From the NCBI GenBank assembly GCA_963576565.1, contig OY755038.1, positions 61,046,366-61,110,365 of the forward strand: a stretch of 64,000 bases of DNA, given 5' to 3'. Shown in pieces: positions 21,499 to 31,456 of the stretch (positions are counted from its first letter, which is position 1; the number at the start of each line of letters is the position of its first letter). A program made the position numbers and the translations under genes. The notes beneath the pieces are model-generated. The model was not told where the DNA came from, ran no database searches, and worked only from the letters and a program-made list of their open reading frames with translations. The DNA is from Aspidapion aeneum. Taxonomy: Eukaryota > Arthropoda > Insecta > Coleoptera > Brentidae.

Positions 21499-22470
21499 TA
21501 TATATTTTGCAAATATCTAAATAATTTTGCTAAACTTAACTTATGTAGGTAAATTTAAATACCTTATTTTTAATTTTGGTTTTTATAATTTATGGTTTAA
21601 GTTACAGATCCTTTATTTGTTTGTTTTTTTCTGTGGTAGGTAACACTGTGTAGGACCCTTTGTGCATACATATCTCAAGAGATGTTTTATTTTATATATT
21701 TTTGATTTGTTTTATTTAATTTTACTAAATTTTTTGAATTTGATTATGGTTCTATATAAAATTTGCATTGTAAACTTGGTGGTGCATAGTAGATTACAGA
21801 TTTATTAACACCAGATTTCTGGTGGCATCAATATACCTAACATAAAGACAAAGAAATATTGAATCGAAAACAATGAGGCAAGCCTAAAGCAGGCGTGAAA
21901 TTTTTTTTCGTTTATCCTTTGTAAACTTTTGCTGCTTTCCTTCGTCTGGAGAAATCTTATCGTACCGTAGTCAAACAGCACACATATTTGTCATAGTAAT
22001 GTGTTACGTCACGTGTTAAAAAGCAATTTTAGTTTTTTCTTCATGCCTTTTACAGAGATTTCAACAAACATTTATCCAAAAATATTTAAGGTATATTTTT
22101 TTATTTTATTTTCTCCTACAAAACTTTTAATAAAATATGTTATTGTTATGTCGTTTTTTACACAAAACATCAACAAACTATGCCCCTAATATGGGAATTA
22201 TAAAAGTTTGTGCAAAAAAAATACAGATTTTCCTGAGAGAAATTTGAGCAGATTATCTGCAAAATCATTTATATATTTGATTGTTGTTCTTATTCTCGTA
22301 CATATACTTTACTAAATATTATATTTTTACTCAGTTTTACAAGGAAGTAATAATCAAAAAAACGTAAAAAATCATTAGATTTGAGGTTCCGCTTATCGAC
22401 AGCAAATTTATTTTTAAATCCCATATTATTTTTTTTTGCCCAATTTATTACACAAAAAGATAAAAAGAGA
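21499..22470. other. No gene seen, ~1 kb AT-rich
   Basis: Stops in all frames and long T runs. AATCGAAAACAATGAGGCAA at about 21861 faintly recalls the hammerhead-type ends elsewhere but lacks the core. Confidence 0.6.
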
Positions 22471-22479
22471 GAAAATTGT

Positions 22480-23150
22480 ATATCAGAAAAAATAAAGAGA
22501 CTGATGGAAAAAAAAAGTGGAACCTCGAGAAAGAAAGGAAAGGAACACCTATAGAATATACAGAGATAAATAAAACTAGAAGAAAATTAATAAAAGAAAA
22601 TAAAAGAAAGAGCCAGGGAATAAAAGTTGAGAGAGTCATAGAAAATAACAGATATATAAAATGTCTAAGAACAAAAAGTATCCTCAGTACCTCAAAACGA
22701 AAGTGTATAACCAATGTATCCTTCCTGTACTCACCTATGGATCCCAGACCTGCACACTTACAAAATCAAACATGGATAAGGTAACAAAAGTCCAAAGATC
22801 AATGGAAAGACAAATGTTACATATAAAGCTAACAGATAGAAAAAGGAATGAATGGATAAGAAATAAAACAAAAGTAAGGAGTGTCAGAGGAGAAGTAGCA
22901 ACATTAAAATAGAAATTTGCCGGTCATAATATCAGACAGAAAGACGACCAATGGAACAAATGTATTGTAAAGTGGAGACCTAAAATAAAAGAAGTAGGAG
23001 AAGACCCCAAATGAGATGAGCGGACGATTTGAAGAAACACGCGCAAACTAGATGGATGAACACGGTGACAGACAGAGAAGAGTCGAAGATATTGGGGAAG
23101 CCCTATGTCCAAAGATGGATTGAAGAAGGCTTAATAGATAGATATAAAGT
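22480..23150 (+). pseudogene. Internally deleted non-LTR retrotransposon (RTE-like)
   Basis: The 5' part (22490-22655) encodes a charged linker with IEYTEINKTRRKLIKE, as between endonuclease and RT domains. It is joined near 22660 directly to the RT C-terminal region: YLKTKVYNQCILPVLTYGSQ (22680-22740), then ERQMLHIKLTDRKRNEWIR. After a TAG at 22909 a shifted frame continues with QKDDQWNKC and further W/DD motifs, ending EAYVQRW-like sequence near 23110. Most of the RT catalytic core is absent. Frame shifts and stops make it dead. Confidence 0.75.
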
Positions 23151-23220
23151 ATTGTTAGTTACACCACAAAGTAAGTTCTGCTTACTTTATGGTTATACCG
23201 TGTACAACCTTTATCGTTTT

Positions 23221-23354
23221 CACCTTCGTATTCCGCGTAGCAATGGCTAGAGAAGGAATGTTCGCCGAAATTTTTTTTTTGAGATAACGCCGAAAATGTG
23301 TTATTTGGGTGTATTTTGACCTGTTATATCATTATCGTATATCGTCGTGATGTC

Positions 23355-23421
<67 letters not shown>

Positions 23422-23790
23422 TCTTTCTATCCGTAACACGATAGCTCCTAAACTGCTTAACCGATTTTGATAAAATTGTCAGGTAAAATACTATTCGAAA
23501 TTTTTACGAGCTGATTAGATTTTGGTTAAAATCCATTAATGCTAATGACAATTTTTTGACAATTAAAAACTTTAAAAATTGCTAAATTTTAACGGAGCAT
23601 CGTATCGATATACAGTTTTCAGAATATGGTAGACCGCATGTTGCTCAATAATTTGTGTTATAACTAAAACTTTTGTTTCTGAGATATTTACAAAAAACTG
23701 TTTTCAAGGGTGATATATTGTCATGGCTTCACTTGAAGTGTGCTAATAGGCTAGCTAGGAAGGTATCATTCATGGATCCATTTATTTTAA
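23221..23790 (+). mobile_element. ACCTTCCTAGC repeat, copy B, with long TG microsatellite
   Basis: Contains GTAGCAATGGCTAGAGAAGG, GTGTTATTTGGGTGTATTTT, TCGTCGTGATGTCTGTCTG, the conserved ACCGATTTTGATAAAAT, and the end CTAGCTAGGAAGGTATCA with GATCCATTTATTTTA. It follows the non-LTR fragment almost directly. Confidence 0.75.
23353..23419. repeat. (TG)n microsatellite
   Basis: About 60 bases of uninterrupted TG follow TGTCTGTC. It sits at the same internal position where other family members have shorter TG or CA runs, so it expanded from an element-borne seed. Confidence 0.95.
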
Positions 23791-24170
23791 TAATCATTGC
23801 CTTTTTGCCGCAGTCATTCTGGGTATTATTTATTAGGACCTGATCAAGTGAAAGTAAAGAGTAATTTACAATTCTCAAAAACTTGAATAAAACATTCGTC
23901 ATGGCCGCCTCCGGTCTCGCAAGCGTGCACCGGTACCTTTTTTAATTTCGACCCGAAATTTCTACTAACATTATTTCAAGTTATATCCAGGACATTTCCA
24001 TAAATCCCTTTTTCTCTTTTTAAATTGCTTGTGCTTGCTTTCGTAGATCGAACCTTTCGTCTCAAAAACGATATAACAACATGTCATCGGAGTATGTATA
24101 TTCAGGTAATTGGCAAACTCTATTTAAGAGCAATAAAGCTTTTGCTATAGGTATTTAAACACCATCCAGT
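23791..24170. other. No gene seen, 0.38 kb
   Basis: Short GC-richer block around 23900-23945 (GGCCGCCTCCGGTC). No open frame or repeat identified. Confidence 0.5.
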
Positions 24171-24826
24171 GGCGGTCCCTCTACAAGTGCACATGTGCAC
24201 GTTCACTCCCAAATTTTACTTAAAAAAATATTTAAATTTGATAATTCTTTAATTAATAATTTATTTCATCATAAAGTATCAATAAACCCCAAAATAAATT
24301 CAACATAGTCTTGAATACCAATTAGAAATTAAGACCCATATGTATGTTTTTGTATTCGTGTTCGACAAAGCGGTGGATGCGTAGGCCGGCTGCTGCCTCG
24401 CTCAACAGATCCCAATTCTGTGCACCGTATATGTTATATCGCATTCTAATTACAAAATATAGAACGTAGAACGAGAGGATGACATATTCCTATATAATTT
24501 TACAGTACACAGAATCCTGATATTACTTCAATTAGTGCTCTTGTGAATCAATTGAGGCGATCGGTGCCGCCCGCACCTCCGTGATGTCACCTGCATCCAC
24601 GGTTACGGTTGGCCGTAAAAGGTGTGTGTATGTGCACCTTAAACTAGTACACTAAGACAACTTTGTATTACCGGTCGGGCCGTATTGTTTTGATTTCGGC
24701 GATTTCGTAGTTAAGAGAGTGGCAGAAATTTCTAATACGATGCCTATGACAACTGCGGAAGCAGAACGTTGTCTCTTCACTTAAAGCATTTCTTAAAGCA
24801 CAATAGATGAAAATAGATTGACTGTT
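24171..24826 (+). pseudogene. hAT element relic with transposase C-terminus
   Basis: Starts CAGTGGCGGTCCCTCTACAA, a hAT-type end, followed by the palindrome GTGCACATGTGCAC. At 24719-24780 the plus strand reads VAEISNTMPMTTAEAERC, which matches the hAT C-terminal dimerisation motif (T/S-AEAER-C/S-FS). It continues, after a frameshift and a stop, into ENRLT near 24815. An inverted copy of the left 200 bp lies at about 34.0-34.25 kb. The right terminus is not certain because another element abuts it. Confidence 0.7.
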
Positions 24827-24951
24827 GTCTAGTACGCAATACTTAGAGACAAGTACTATGATCTAATGGCATTTATATGATAGCCATGAAACTCGGAACT
24901 CGCACATGCAAGTAAATTGTACTAGTAGCCCCTGAATATTGCGTACTAGAC
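24827..24951. mobile_element. Mini inverted-repeat element, 125 bp
   Basis: Perfect 14-bp terminal inverted repeats GTCTAGTACGCAAT / ATTGCGTACTAGAC. It lies just beyond the hAT transposase relic and may have inserted in it. Superfamily unknown. Confidence 0.55.
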
Positions 24952-25329
24952 GAATTTATATCAGCGCCATCTGCCCCTCAATGTTGCAAAGCTCGCCGGC
25001 TGCCACTCTATATGGGCCATATGCTCATTGGTTCAAGTTGATTTAAAAGTAAGCAGCATCCTTTCGGAGGCCGAAGCGAACCAAAATGCTTCCTCAGGGA
25101 GCAACACCCCTTTAAATAGGACACCTTTTTTCTCTATAACTGTAGAACCCTTTACAATTAAATTTTATGCTGTATAGACATTTGATGGTAAATAAGATTG
25201 AAAATTCAAAACCCCCAAAATGATGCTTACTTTTTAATCACCCTGTATATAGAATTTGTTGTTTTGTCTGGTCTTGTTTTTATTGAAATTGTTTGCAAAA
25301 ACAACAGAGTTAAATATTCGGAACTAAAC

Positions 25330-25397
25330 AGTGGCGGATCCGGGTGGGGGGCAGAGGGGCCCAGTAATTTTTTTTGGGCATAGATCCGTCACCACTT
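25330..25397. mobile_element. Tiny hAT-like remnant (68 bp)
   Basis: CAGTGGCGGATCCGGGTGGG at the left and ATCCGTCACCACT at the right resemble facing hAT termini with almost no interior. Could be an end-to-end deletion derivative. Evidence is limited to about a dozen bases per end. Confidence 0.4.
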
Positions 25398-25547
25398 TTC
25401 CAATTTCAACGATTTTTGGCTTACTCTAAAACTAAAGCATTAGAAAAAAAAGCTTTTAAGAAATGCCAATTTTTTTACTTCCCTGTCTGTTTACATAGTT
25501 TACATAGAAAATTTACATAAATTTACATAGAAAACATTTATTGAATA

Positions 25548-25690
25548 AAATAATAATATATTTTATGTTTTTAAACAATAAAAATATATAAAGTAGGGGA
25601 AGTAGTAGCAAACCTATAAATAATAATATATTTTATGTTTTTAAACAATAAGAATATATAAAGTAGGGGAGTAGTAGCAAACCTTACGTA
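25548..25690 (+). repeat. Recent 71-bp tandem duplication
   Basis: Two units of AATAATAATATATTTTATG through GTAGGGGAAGTAGTAGCAAA differ by about two positions (AAAAATAT/AGAATAT and one G), so the duplication is young. Confidence 0.9.
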
Positions 25691-26790
25691 ATTTTGTTGG
25701 GAGGGGGGTGGGGGGGGTCAGTGGTCTCGTTTGTCATTTTCACGTTGCGTAATTTAAGGACAAGCAGTAAAGAGATGTGTTTAATTTTGCAGAGGATTCC
25801 CAAAGAATACAAATTTTTTACTATAAAATGTCATTTTTTACATATGGATGACCTTTCATGATTGCACTTTAAAGCGATTTAAATTTTCAATTTTGAAAAA
25901 TGTATTTGTACATGCGGTTTTGACTACAAAGGTTTGACACAGTGTTTTATAAAGGTTTCTTTTTACCGTGGTTCGGATATAAAAATGAAAATGCCACCGC
26001 TTTTCCGAATGCGATAAAATTTGAATCTAAACGGAGAAGCTTAATAATTTTTTCTTTTAGTCTGCCAGAGAGCTTTCCGAGACTAATATTCAATTCACGT
26101 AGTTAATTAAATAAAACAGTCTGTCTAACATTAACGATTTTGAAAGACATCGACCGACAGCGGCGTTTATACAAACAAAACCATCCAGAGTTTAATAAAT
26201 AAAGCATGACATTATTATGTCTCTTAATTAAAATACAGCAGCTGGTCCAAACAACAAACCTAGTGATCTGTAAAAACTTGACTTAACTACCTAGCCCTAC
26301 CCGTGCAAATAGGGCTGGATGGCGAAATTAGGTTGAAAACATGATTATGTGTAAGTTAAATAGGTTTATTGCATTTGTTTGGTTTTTATATTGTATTTGT
26401 TTTTGTATAAAATTATTTTTTAATAATTAATAACTAACATTATTGCAATAAATTAATAATATACAGGGTGTTTCCACCAAATAATAAACCATAATACATT
26501 TAATGTTTCATTATTTTTTTTAATAAACGAATATTATTGAAAATAGTTATAAAAAAATTGTTTATTTTTAATATACAATTATTAACTACAATATATTTAT
26601 GCTACATGTATACAGGGTAGGTAAAATGTATCTACTTATTTGATTAAAAACAATACAAAAACTAATAAATAAATATATATAAATATAGTACTCAATTTTT
26701 TACATTCTAGTAGTAGAATGCAGTGCTCGCCTTTTTTGCTTTTTTACAGATGGTAATTACATAAATTTTATACATTTTTGATTTTTATTA
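25691..26790. other. No gene seen, 1.1 kb; two TACAGGGTG-type fragments
   Basis: AT-rich non-coding sequence. ATACAGGGTGTTTCCACC (about 26462) and TATACAGGGTAGGTAAAA (about 26610) resemble the left end of the inverted-repeat element at 61.8 kb, but no matching right ends are seen. Confidence 0.5.
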
Positions 26791-26794
26791 AACA

Positions 26795-27290
26795 AGTTTT
26801 CGTGGCTAATCCGGTAAAGGAAAGTTTTTGTTTCTCTCATATTTTTTCGTGGGTAGCTCGAAAGCTTATCCTCACGGGGCTCCAAGATCTAATAGAGACC
26901 TAATAAGTGTTTACAGTTAACTGTTTCGTCCTTATGGAACTCCTCAGAACACTACTTGGTCAATGTGACACCCTTGTGAAGTTAATCAGACCGTTTTGTT
27001 TTTGTCTCGTCCTACGTCTATAGTAAGAAAACTTTTGCAAGAAGCGCCGTCTACCGACATACAAGAGAAACTAAAGCAAGAGCAGGCGAGTAATAAACTG
27101 CTAAGTATATATATCGATCGATGAAAAGATCGATTCTAGAGAAAATAATCCATCCGTGACCTTCATTAGCACTTTTGTCTTTGAGGTCTGATCAATGCTG
27201 AGTAGCGTTTTTATCCAAATTCAAGACGTGAGCGTCAACCAGCGGATTTTTTAAGCCAAATAAACTAACAAACGTGGCTAATCGGGTGAA
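26795..27290. repeat. Interspersed segment, second copy of 4.9-5.4 kb
   Basis: Shares ordered blocks with the earlier copy, including TTCGTGG/TAGCTAG, AGATCTAATAGA, TAAGTGTT.ACAGTTAACYG and CTTGGTCAATGTGACACC. Divergence is substantial. The downstream 0.3 kb leads to a hammerhead variant, so the whole 26.8-27.6 kb may be one Penelope-like terminal segment. Confidence 0.6.
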
Positions 27291-27490
27291 AAGAAGTATT
27301 TCTTCTTCTCATTCAGAATTTATAAATAATATATTATCTTGTCAATTAATTGTATTTTATTAAAATTACGTGTTTATGTCCGTTTGACTGATTTTTAATC
27401 TGTATGTTGTTTTAGACTGTTTTAAATGTTTTGTAATTTTTTATTTTTGTGTGTTCCAGTTTTTTATTTGTTTTAAAGATGATTCTTAAC

Positions 27491-27549
27491 TGTCTACCAG
27501 ACCACTTGATAATGGTTTTTTAAAAACCGAAACGCGTCGTGATTAGACA
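27491..27549 (+). ncRNA. Hammerhead ribozyme variant with U3/A8 core
   Basis: Outer stem I TGTCTA/TAGACA (27491-27496, 27544-27549) and inner CAC/GTG flank the core TTGATAA (27506-27512). Stem II is GGTTTTT/AAAAACC, then GAAA (27529-27532), a self-complementary ACGCGT stem III with no loop, and cleavage triplet GTC (27536-27538). The layout is a type I hammerhead with a symmetrical internal loop in stem I. The core differs from CUGANGA at positions 3 and 8 only. A loopless stem III may need two RNA copies to form the active site. Confidence 0.6.
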
Positions 27550-28069
27550 ATAAAATATTTGTGAAGTAAGCAGGACTTTTCGTTTCTTCTCCTTTAACAA
27601 TTATAAATATCTTTGCCCGTTAGAGGGCTTACTATTTTAAATAGGAGACTTCGAGAAGACTCAAAAGTACTTCTGGCCAACTAGTCTCTAAAATTTTTCT
27701 GTAAGCTTTATATCATTGACGAACTAAACTTTCCGCCCTAACGAACCAAGACTTACCAATTCAGTGCGTGTGGATCTTGATACTTTCAGTTTTACTTAGT
27801 TTTTATAGATTTTTGCAAGCTCAATATACCAATTTAATATAGAAAATTCTAAAACGAGTTTTGGGAATAATAACTTAAGTAATAAAAAATAAAAATAAAA
27901 CCGAACATCCATATAATCTTGCAAGAAAAACTGTAAAAACTGATTTAATACTCCCGTCTGCCTTCCTTTTCAAAAAACAAAACTATAAATCATGCTTTAA
28001 TTTGCGTTTTCTCGAAAAATATTCCATAATAAGTCCAGTTCGCATGAATTTTACAACGGCTGATGGTAT
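27550..28069. other. No gene seen, 0.5 kb
   Basis: Directly downstream of the ribozyme variant the sequence holds ACAATAAAATATTTG, possibly the terminal part of the element, then AT-rich unassigned sequence. Confidence 0.5.
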
Positions 28070-28226
28070 CAGCGCCGTAACTAGGGTGATTGGCGCCAGG
28101 TGCAATATTAGAGATTGGCGCCCCTTTCCCCTCTACAAAAACTGACTCAGAAGGTGCCTGACGGCTCCCCCTGGCAATGACGCCCGGTGCGGGGGCACCA
28201 ATTTAACCCCTCTAGTTACAACACTG
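28070..28226. mobile_element. hAT-like short element, 157 bp
   Basis: Left end CAGCGCCGTAACTAGGG and right end reverse-complementing to CAGTGTTGTAACTAGAGGGG share CAGNGNNGTAACTAG. The interior is GC-rich with GGCGCC repeated. The flanks GATGGTAT and ACTGGTAT are only a partial 8-bp match, so the target duplication is doubtful. Confidence 0.55.
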
Positions 28227-28717
28227 TTACTGGTATGTAATACTTAAATCCATAAAAATATAATAGTTAAATTCATAAAAATAGTCATCAAATTTCTAAC
28301 GCCTAGGATTTTAGGTGTGGGATCGTTTAAACTTACAAGAGATATATTTATTAAGGTGGCGACTTTAAATTGAACGCTGCGCTGCGGCAATTTATTATTT
28401 GTTTTATTTTAGGTAAAAAAATGTTTTGCATGGACCTTCACTCTGAAGAAGTGTCTTGTCACATCACCATTTTTTTATGAGGTTAAAAACAATGTGTGAT
28501 TACTTTTAAAATCGCTTTAATTCTTTTTTCTAAAAGTGGAAACACCTTAAAAAAACTTTATTTCATTCAGTCATTTTAGAATAATTGTATTTTAAGTCCA
28601 CCAAAAAATTGTTGTTAAATAAGTTATAAATAAAAAAAATTTGTGAACTTCTATTTAAATATGAGGAAAGTGTGACACGTTGTTGGAAAATTGATAAAAA
28701 AACAATCAAATATTTTT
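28227..28717. other. No gene seen, 0.5 kb
   Basis: AT-rich; no repeat or frame supported. Confidence 0.5.
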
Positions 28718-29520
28718 ACCTTCCTAGCTCGCGTAGCAATGGCTAGTGAAGTTATTATTTTCGACAAAAAATTTTTTTACGCCAAAAATGTGTTAATTGG
28801 ATGTATTTTGACCTATCCTAGCAATATCGTCGTGATGTCTGTCTGTGTGTGTGTGTCTGTGTGTATATTCTTTCTGTCCGTAGCACGATAGCTCCTAAAC
28901 CGCTGAACCAAATTTTCTAAAAATTTTAGGTAAAATAGTGTTCGACGTAGGAGCTTTAGTTTCTGAGATATTTACAAAAAACTGTTTTCAAGGCTAATAT
29001 ATTATCGTAGCTTCACTTGAAGTGGGATAATAGGCTAGCTAGGAAGGTGTCAGATCCGTCATGCATCCATTTATTTTGTTGCAAAATAACGTCCAAAATT
29101 TAAGTAAAAATTTCTCATAATTGTTCGAAATAATATATTTTTTCTACGAGCGTGCAGAAAATGTCACATTTTCGCAAGCATTTTAGTTCTAAAATTTCCA
29201 CTTTTCGGCACTGAGTGCGGAAAATTACTTTTTTGCACTACTTTTCCGCACGCTTTTAAAAACTTAAGAATCGGTACCTTAATATTAATTTTTTCGGTGT
29301 CCTTAACTTTCCAAACTATCAAATAGTTTTCAAAAACCGGTCATGTCAAGGTTTTAATGTTTTAAATAAACATTTTGTTATTATTTTATTTTTATTTTTT
29401 TGTTTTCCACACCTCGAAGAAAAAATAGTGTTCATAACTCCTGCGGAAAATTTATTTTCTGCACTTGATAGCTGACCGACTGCAATCGCGTGTGAAAAAA
29501 TTCACACTTTTGTTCGATTG
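28718..29520 (+). mobile_element. Composite repeat: ACCTTCCTAGC copy C plus TGCGGAAA segment
   Basis: 28718-29078 is a shortened family member (ACCTTCCTAGCTCGCG, short TG run, GCTAGGAAGGTGTCAG). It is followed at once by 29085-29520, with TTTTCGGCACTGAGTGCGG, ATCGGTACCTTAATAT, GGTGTCCTTAACTTTCC and GTCAAGGTTTTAATG. The same two segments occur joined in opposite orientation at 39.41-40.29 kb, so they form one larger element. Confidence 0.65.
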
Positions 29521-30119
29521 TCAATCGTACATACAAGGTTGGATAAAATAAGTTTTACTTGTTTTTGATATTTTTTTTCGGGATGTTTGTAATTTGTTGA
29601 TAAAGGTATAAAAAAAAACCGTAGCTGTATTTTAGAAACTAGTTGGGTCTACTACGTTTTACCTCGATGCTTGAAAATGGGTGTTTCTTTTTTTAATGAT
29701 AAGTTGAGGTCGTTTTATACTGTTTTCAAGAAAAAAAAATGCGGATTTTTCGCATTTTTTTTAGAAATTTTAAAATTAAAAAGTTAGTAAAAACCGGTAA
29801 AAACTCATACAATTTAGCTAAAAATTAGGTGACCAACTGCCTGGCAAGAGGCGATAAAAAGTTTTTTAGAAATGTATTTGCGCATAGAAAAATGGTTACA
29901 CCATATTTTTGAAATCTGACGTTTGACCTGACATCTTGCTCCAACATTTTAATTTGTCGCGCATTTTTGACTCCGTAAAATCGTCCAAAATCGTCTATTG
30001 AGCATTTATAATGAATGATGCAGAAACAATTATGATAATGATGATTTACAGAAATTCAGCAGTTTGGTTTGGTTCGGGTCGATCTTAGATTAGGTTAAGT
30101 AATTAGTTAAAGTAATTCA

Positions 30120-30276
30120 GCAGACCCAACAAACCTAACCTAAAACCAAACCGAACGGAACTTAACTGAATCAAACTGAACCAAACCGAACCGAACTAAA
30201 CCAAAACGAACGGAACTGAACCAAACCGAACCGAACCGAACCGAACCGGACTGAACGGAACCGAACCGTACCGCAC
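30120..30276. repeat. Degenerate (AACCG/AACYA)n pentamer array
   Basis: About 30 five-base units of AACCG, AACGG, AACTG and AACCA type. GAACCGAACC also appears at 8568 and 44988. It is not the insect telomere repeat TTAGG, although CCTAACCTAA occurs once at its start. Confidence 0.8.
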
Positions 30277-30327
30277 AAGCAATTGAATAGTTCTAAATAA
30301 ATAATTTCCTATAATTTGGGCCTTTAA

Positions 30328-30456
30328 CCCTCAGATGCACTGTAACAAGGCTTTGCTAATCCATTCTCCATCTTTGTTGTTTTGTATGTGAGCAACAAGG
30401 ACTTAATCGCGATTAAATCCGTGATCGCGCTTCAGTGCTTACGGTGCATCTGAGGG
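30328..30456. mobile_element. piggyBac-like MITE, 129 bp
   Basis: TTAA precedes CCCTCAGATGCACTGTAA, and the right end TTACGGTGCATCTGAGGG is its complement with one change, followed by TAAG. piggyBac elements use TTAA and begin CCC/CCY, which fits apart from the imperfect right flank. Confidence 0.65.
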
Positions 30457-31456
30457 TAAGTCAGCGTAAGCAAAACGAATTGGGAAATAAGATATGGCTG
30501 GTGTCGGCCAAGCAAAAACTTTCTATCAATGTGTCAAAACATCTGTGGGAAGGTCAACTGTACAAATTTTCAAAATTATGTGAAAAAACCGCGAAAAAAC
30601 ACGAAAAACTAGGTATGTAATTAATTTAAAATTGTTAAATTATTAATCCTAAGCTAATTTATATATTTATGTCGAAAATTTGACGATGCAGTGATAGAAA
30701 TTGATTTCTTTCAACCAAGACAAATTAAAGAAAATCACTATGCAACGTTTTTTAAAAAATTATTTTAAAAAAAAACCATACTTTTTTTTTTAATTTCCCG
30801 TATCCAAATCGACTAAAAATAGTCCAAAGAATAATTTTCATACAAAAAAATCGTTATATAGGGCGTTTTGACGAGCGAGGTATAACGTAGTAGAACCAAC
30901 TAGTTATATAAATCATTATTTTAAACATTATTTTGTTCCTCTTTTGGAAATATATTTAAAATGAAATCAACCTTAAAAATATGTTTTCCAAAAATTATGC
31001 CAAAAAAGATGGGTTTTTGAATTTCTTTAAAACCAAGTATTTTAACTTGCTAAACGGCAGCATTCCATTTGAAGTCGCCATTTTGCCATTTTAAAGCAAT
31101 TTTATTATAAGATATATTTATTCAGGATCTAGGTATTTACTCTTCTGCCTACGTGATCCTCCAGTATTATTAAATCAGTTTCAATGTTTTGATTAATAGC
31201 CTTATTTTAATGCCGATTTTATTTTAACAAGGGTTTTCGTTCTATCGTTATTCGACAATCATAAAAATGCGCATTTTTACGAGAAAAAAATAAGATATTT
31301 TTGTATTTTATGGGTCAGGACTTTTCAAACATAAATAAATATTTTTTGGGGTGCACAGTGGCGCATAAAGGTAACCGTTTTTGAGGGGGTTGAGTCCAAG
31401 ATTTTTTTATTTGCTTTTAAATATAAACTTATAAAAAAGTGTTTTTTTAATCAGGA

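Larger units (their letters stand above)
29637..30905. mobile_element. Inverted-repeat element, 1.27 kb, nested contents
   Basis: AACTAGTTGGGTCTACTACG...ACCTCG at the left matches the complement of the right end (AACTAGTTGGTTCTACTACG...ACCTCG). The arms are only about 32 bp. Inside lie the AACCG array and the piggyBac-like MITE. A 61-codon frame at 30435-30620 is not recognisable. Confidence 0.5.

Noticed and set aside
22448..22714. 88-codon minus-strand ORF rich in Phe and Leu
   Set aside because: Antisense shadow of the Lys-rich linker of the non-LTR relic.
30120..30276. Telomere-like CCTAA repeats
   Set aside because: Only two CCTAA units occur; the array is AACCG-type and sits within an inverted-repeat element.
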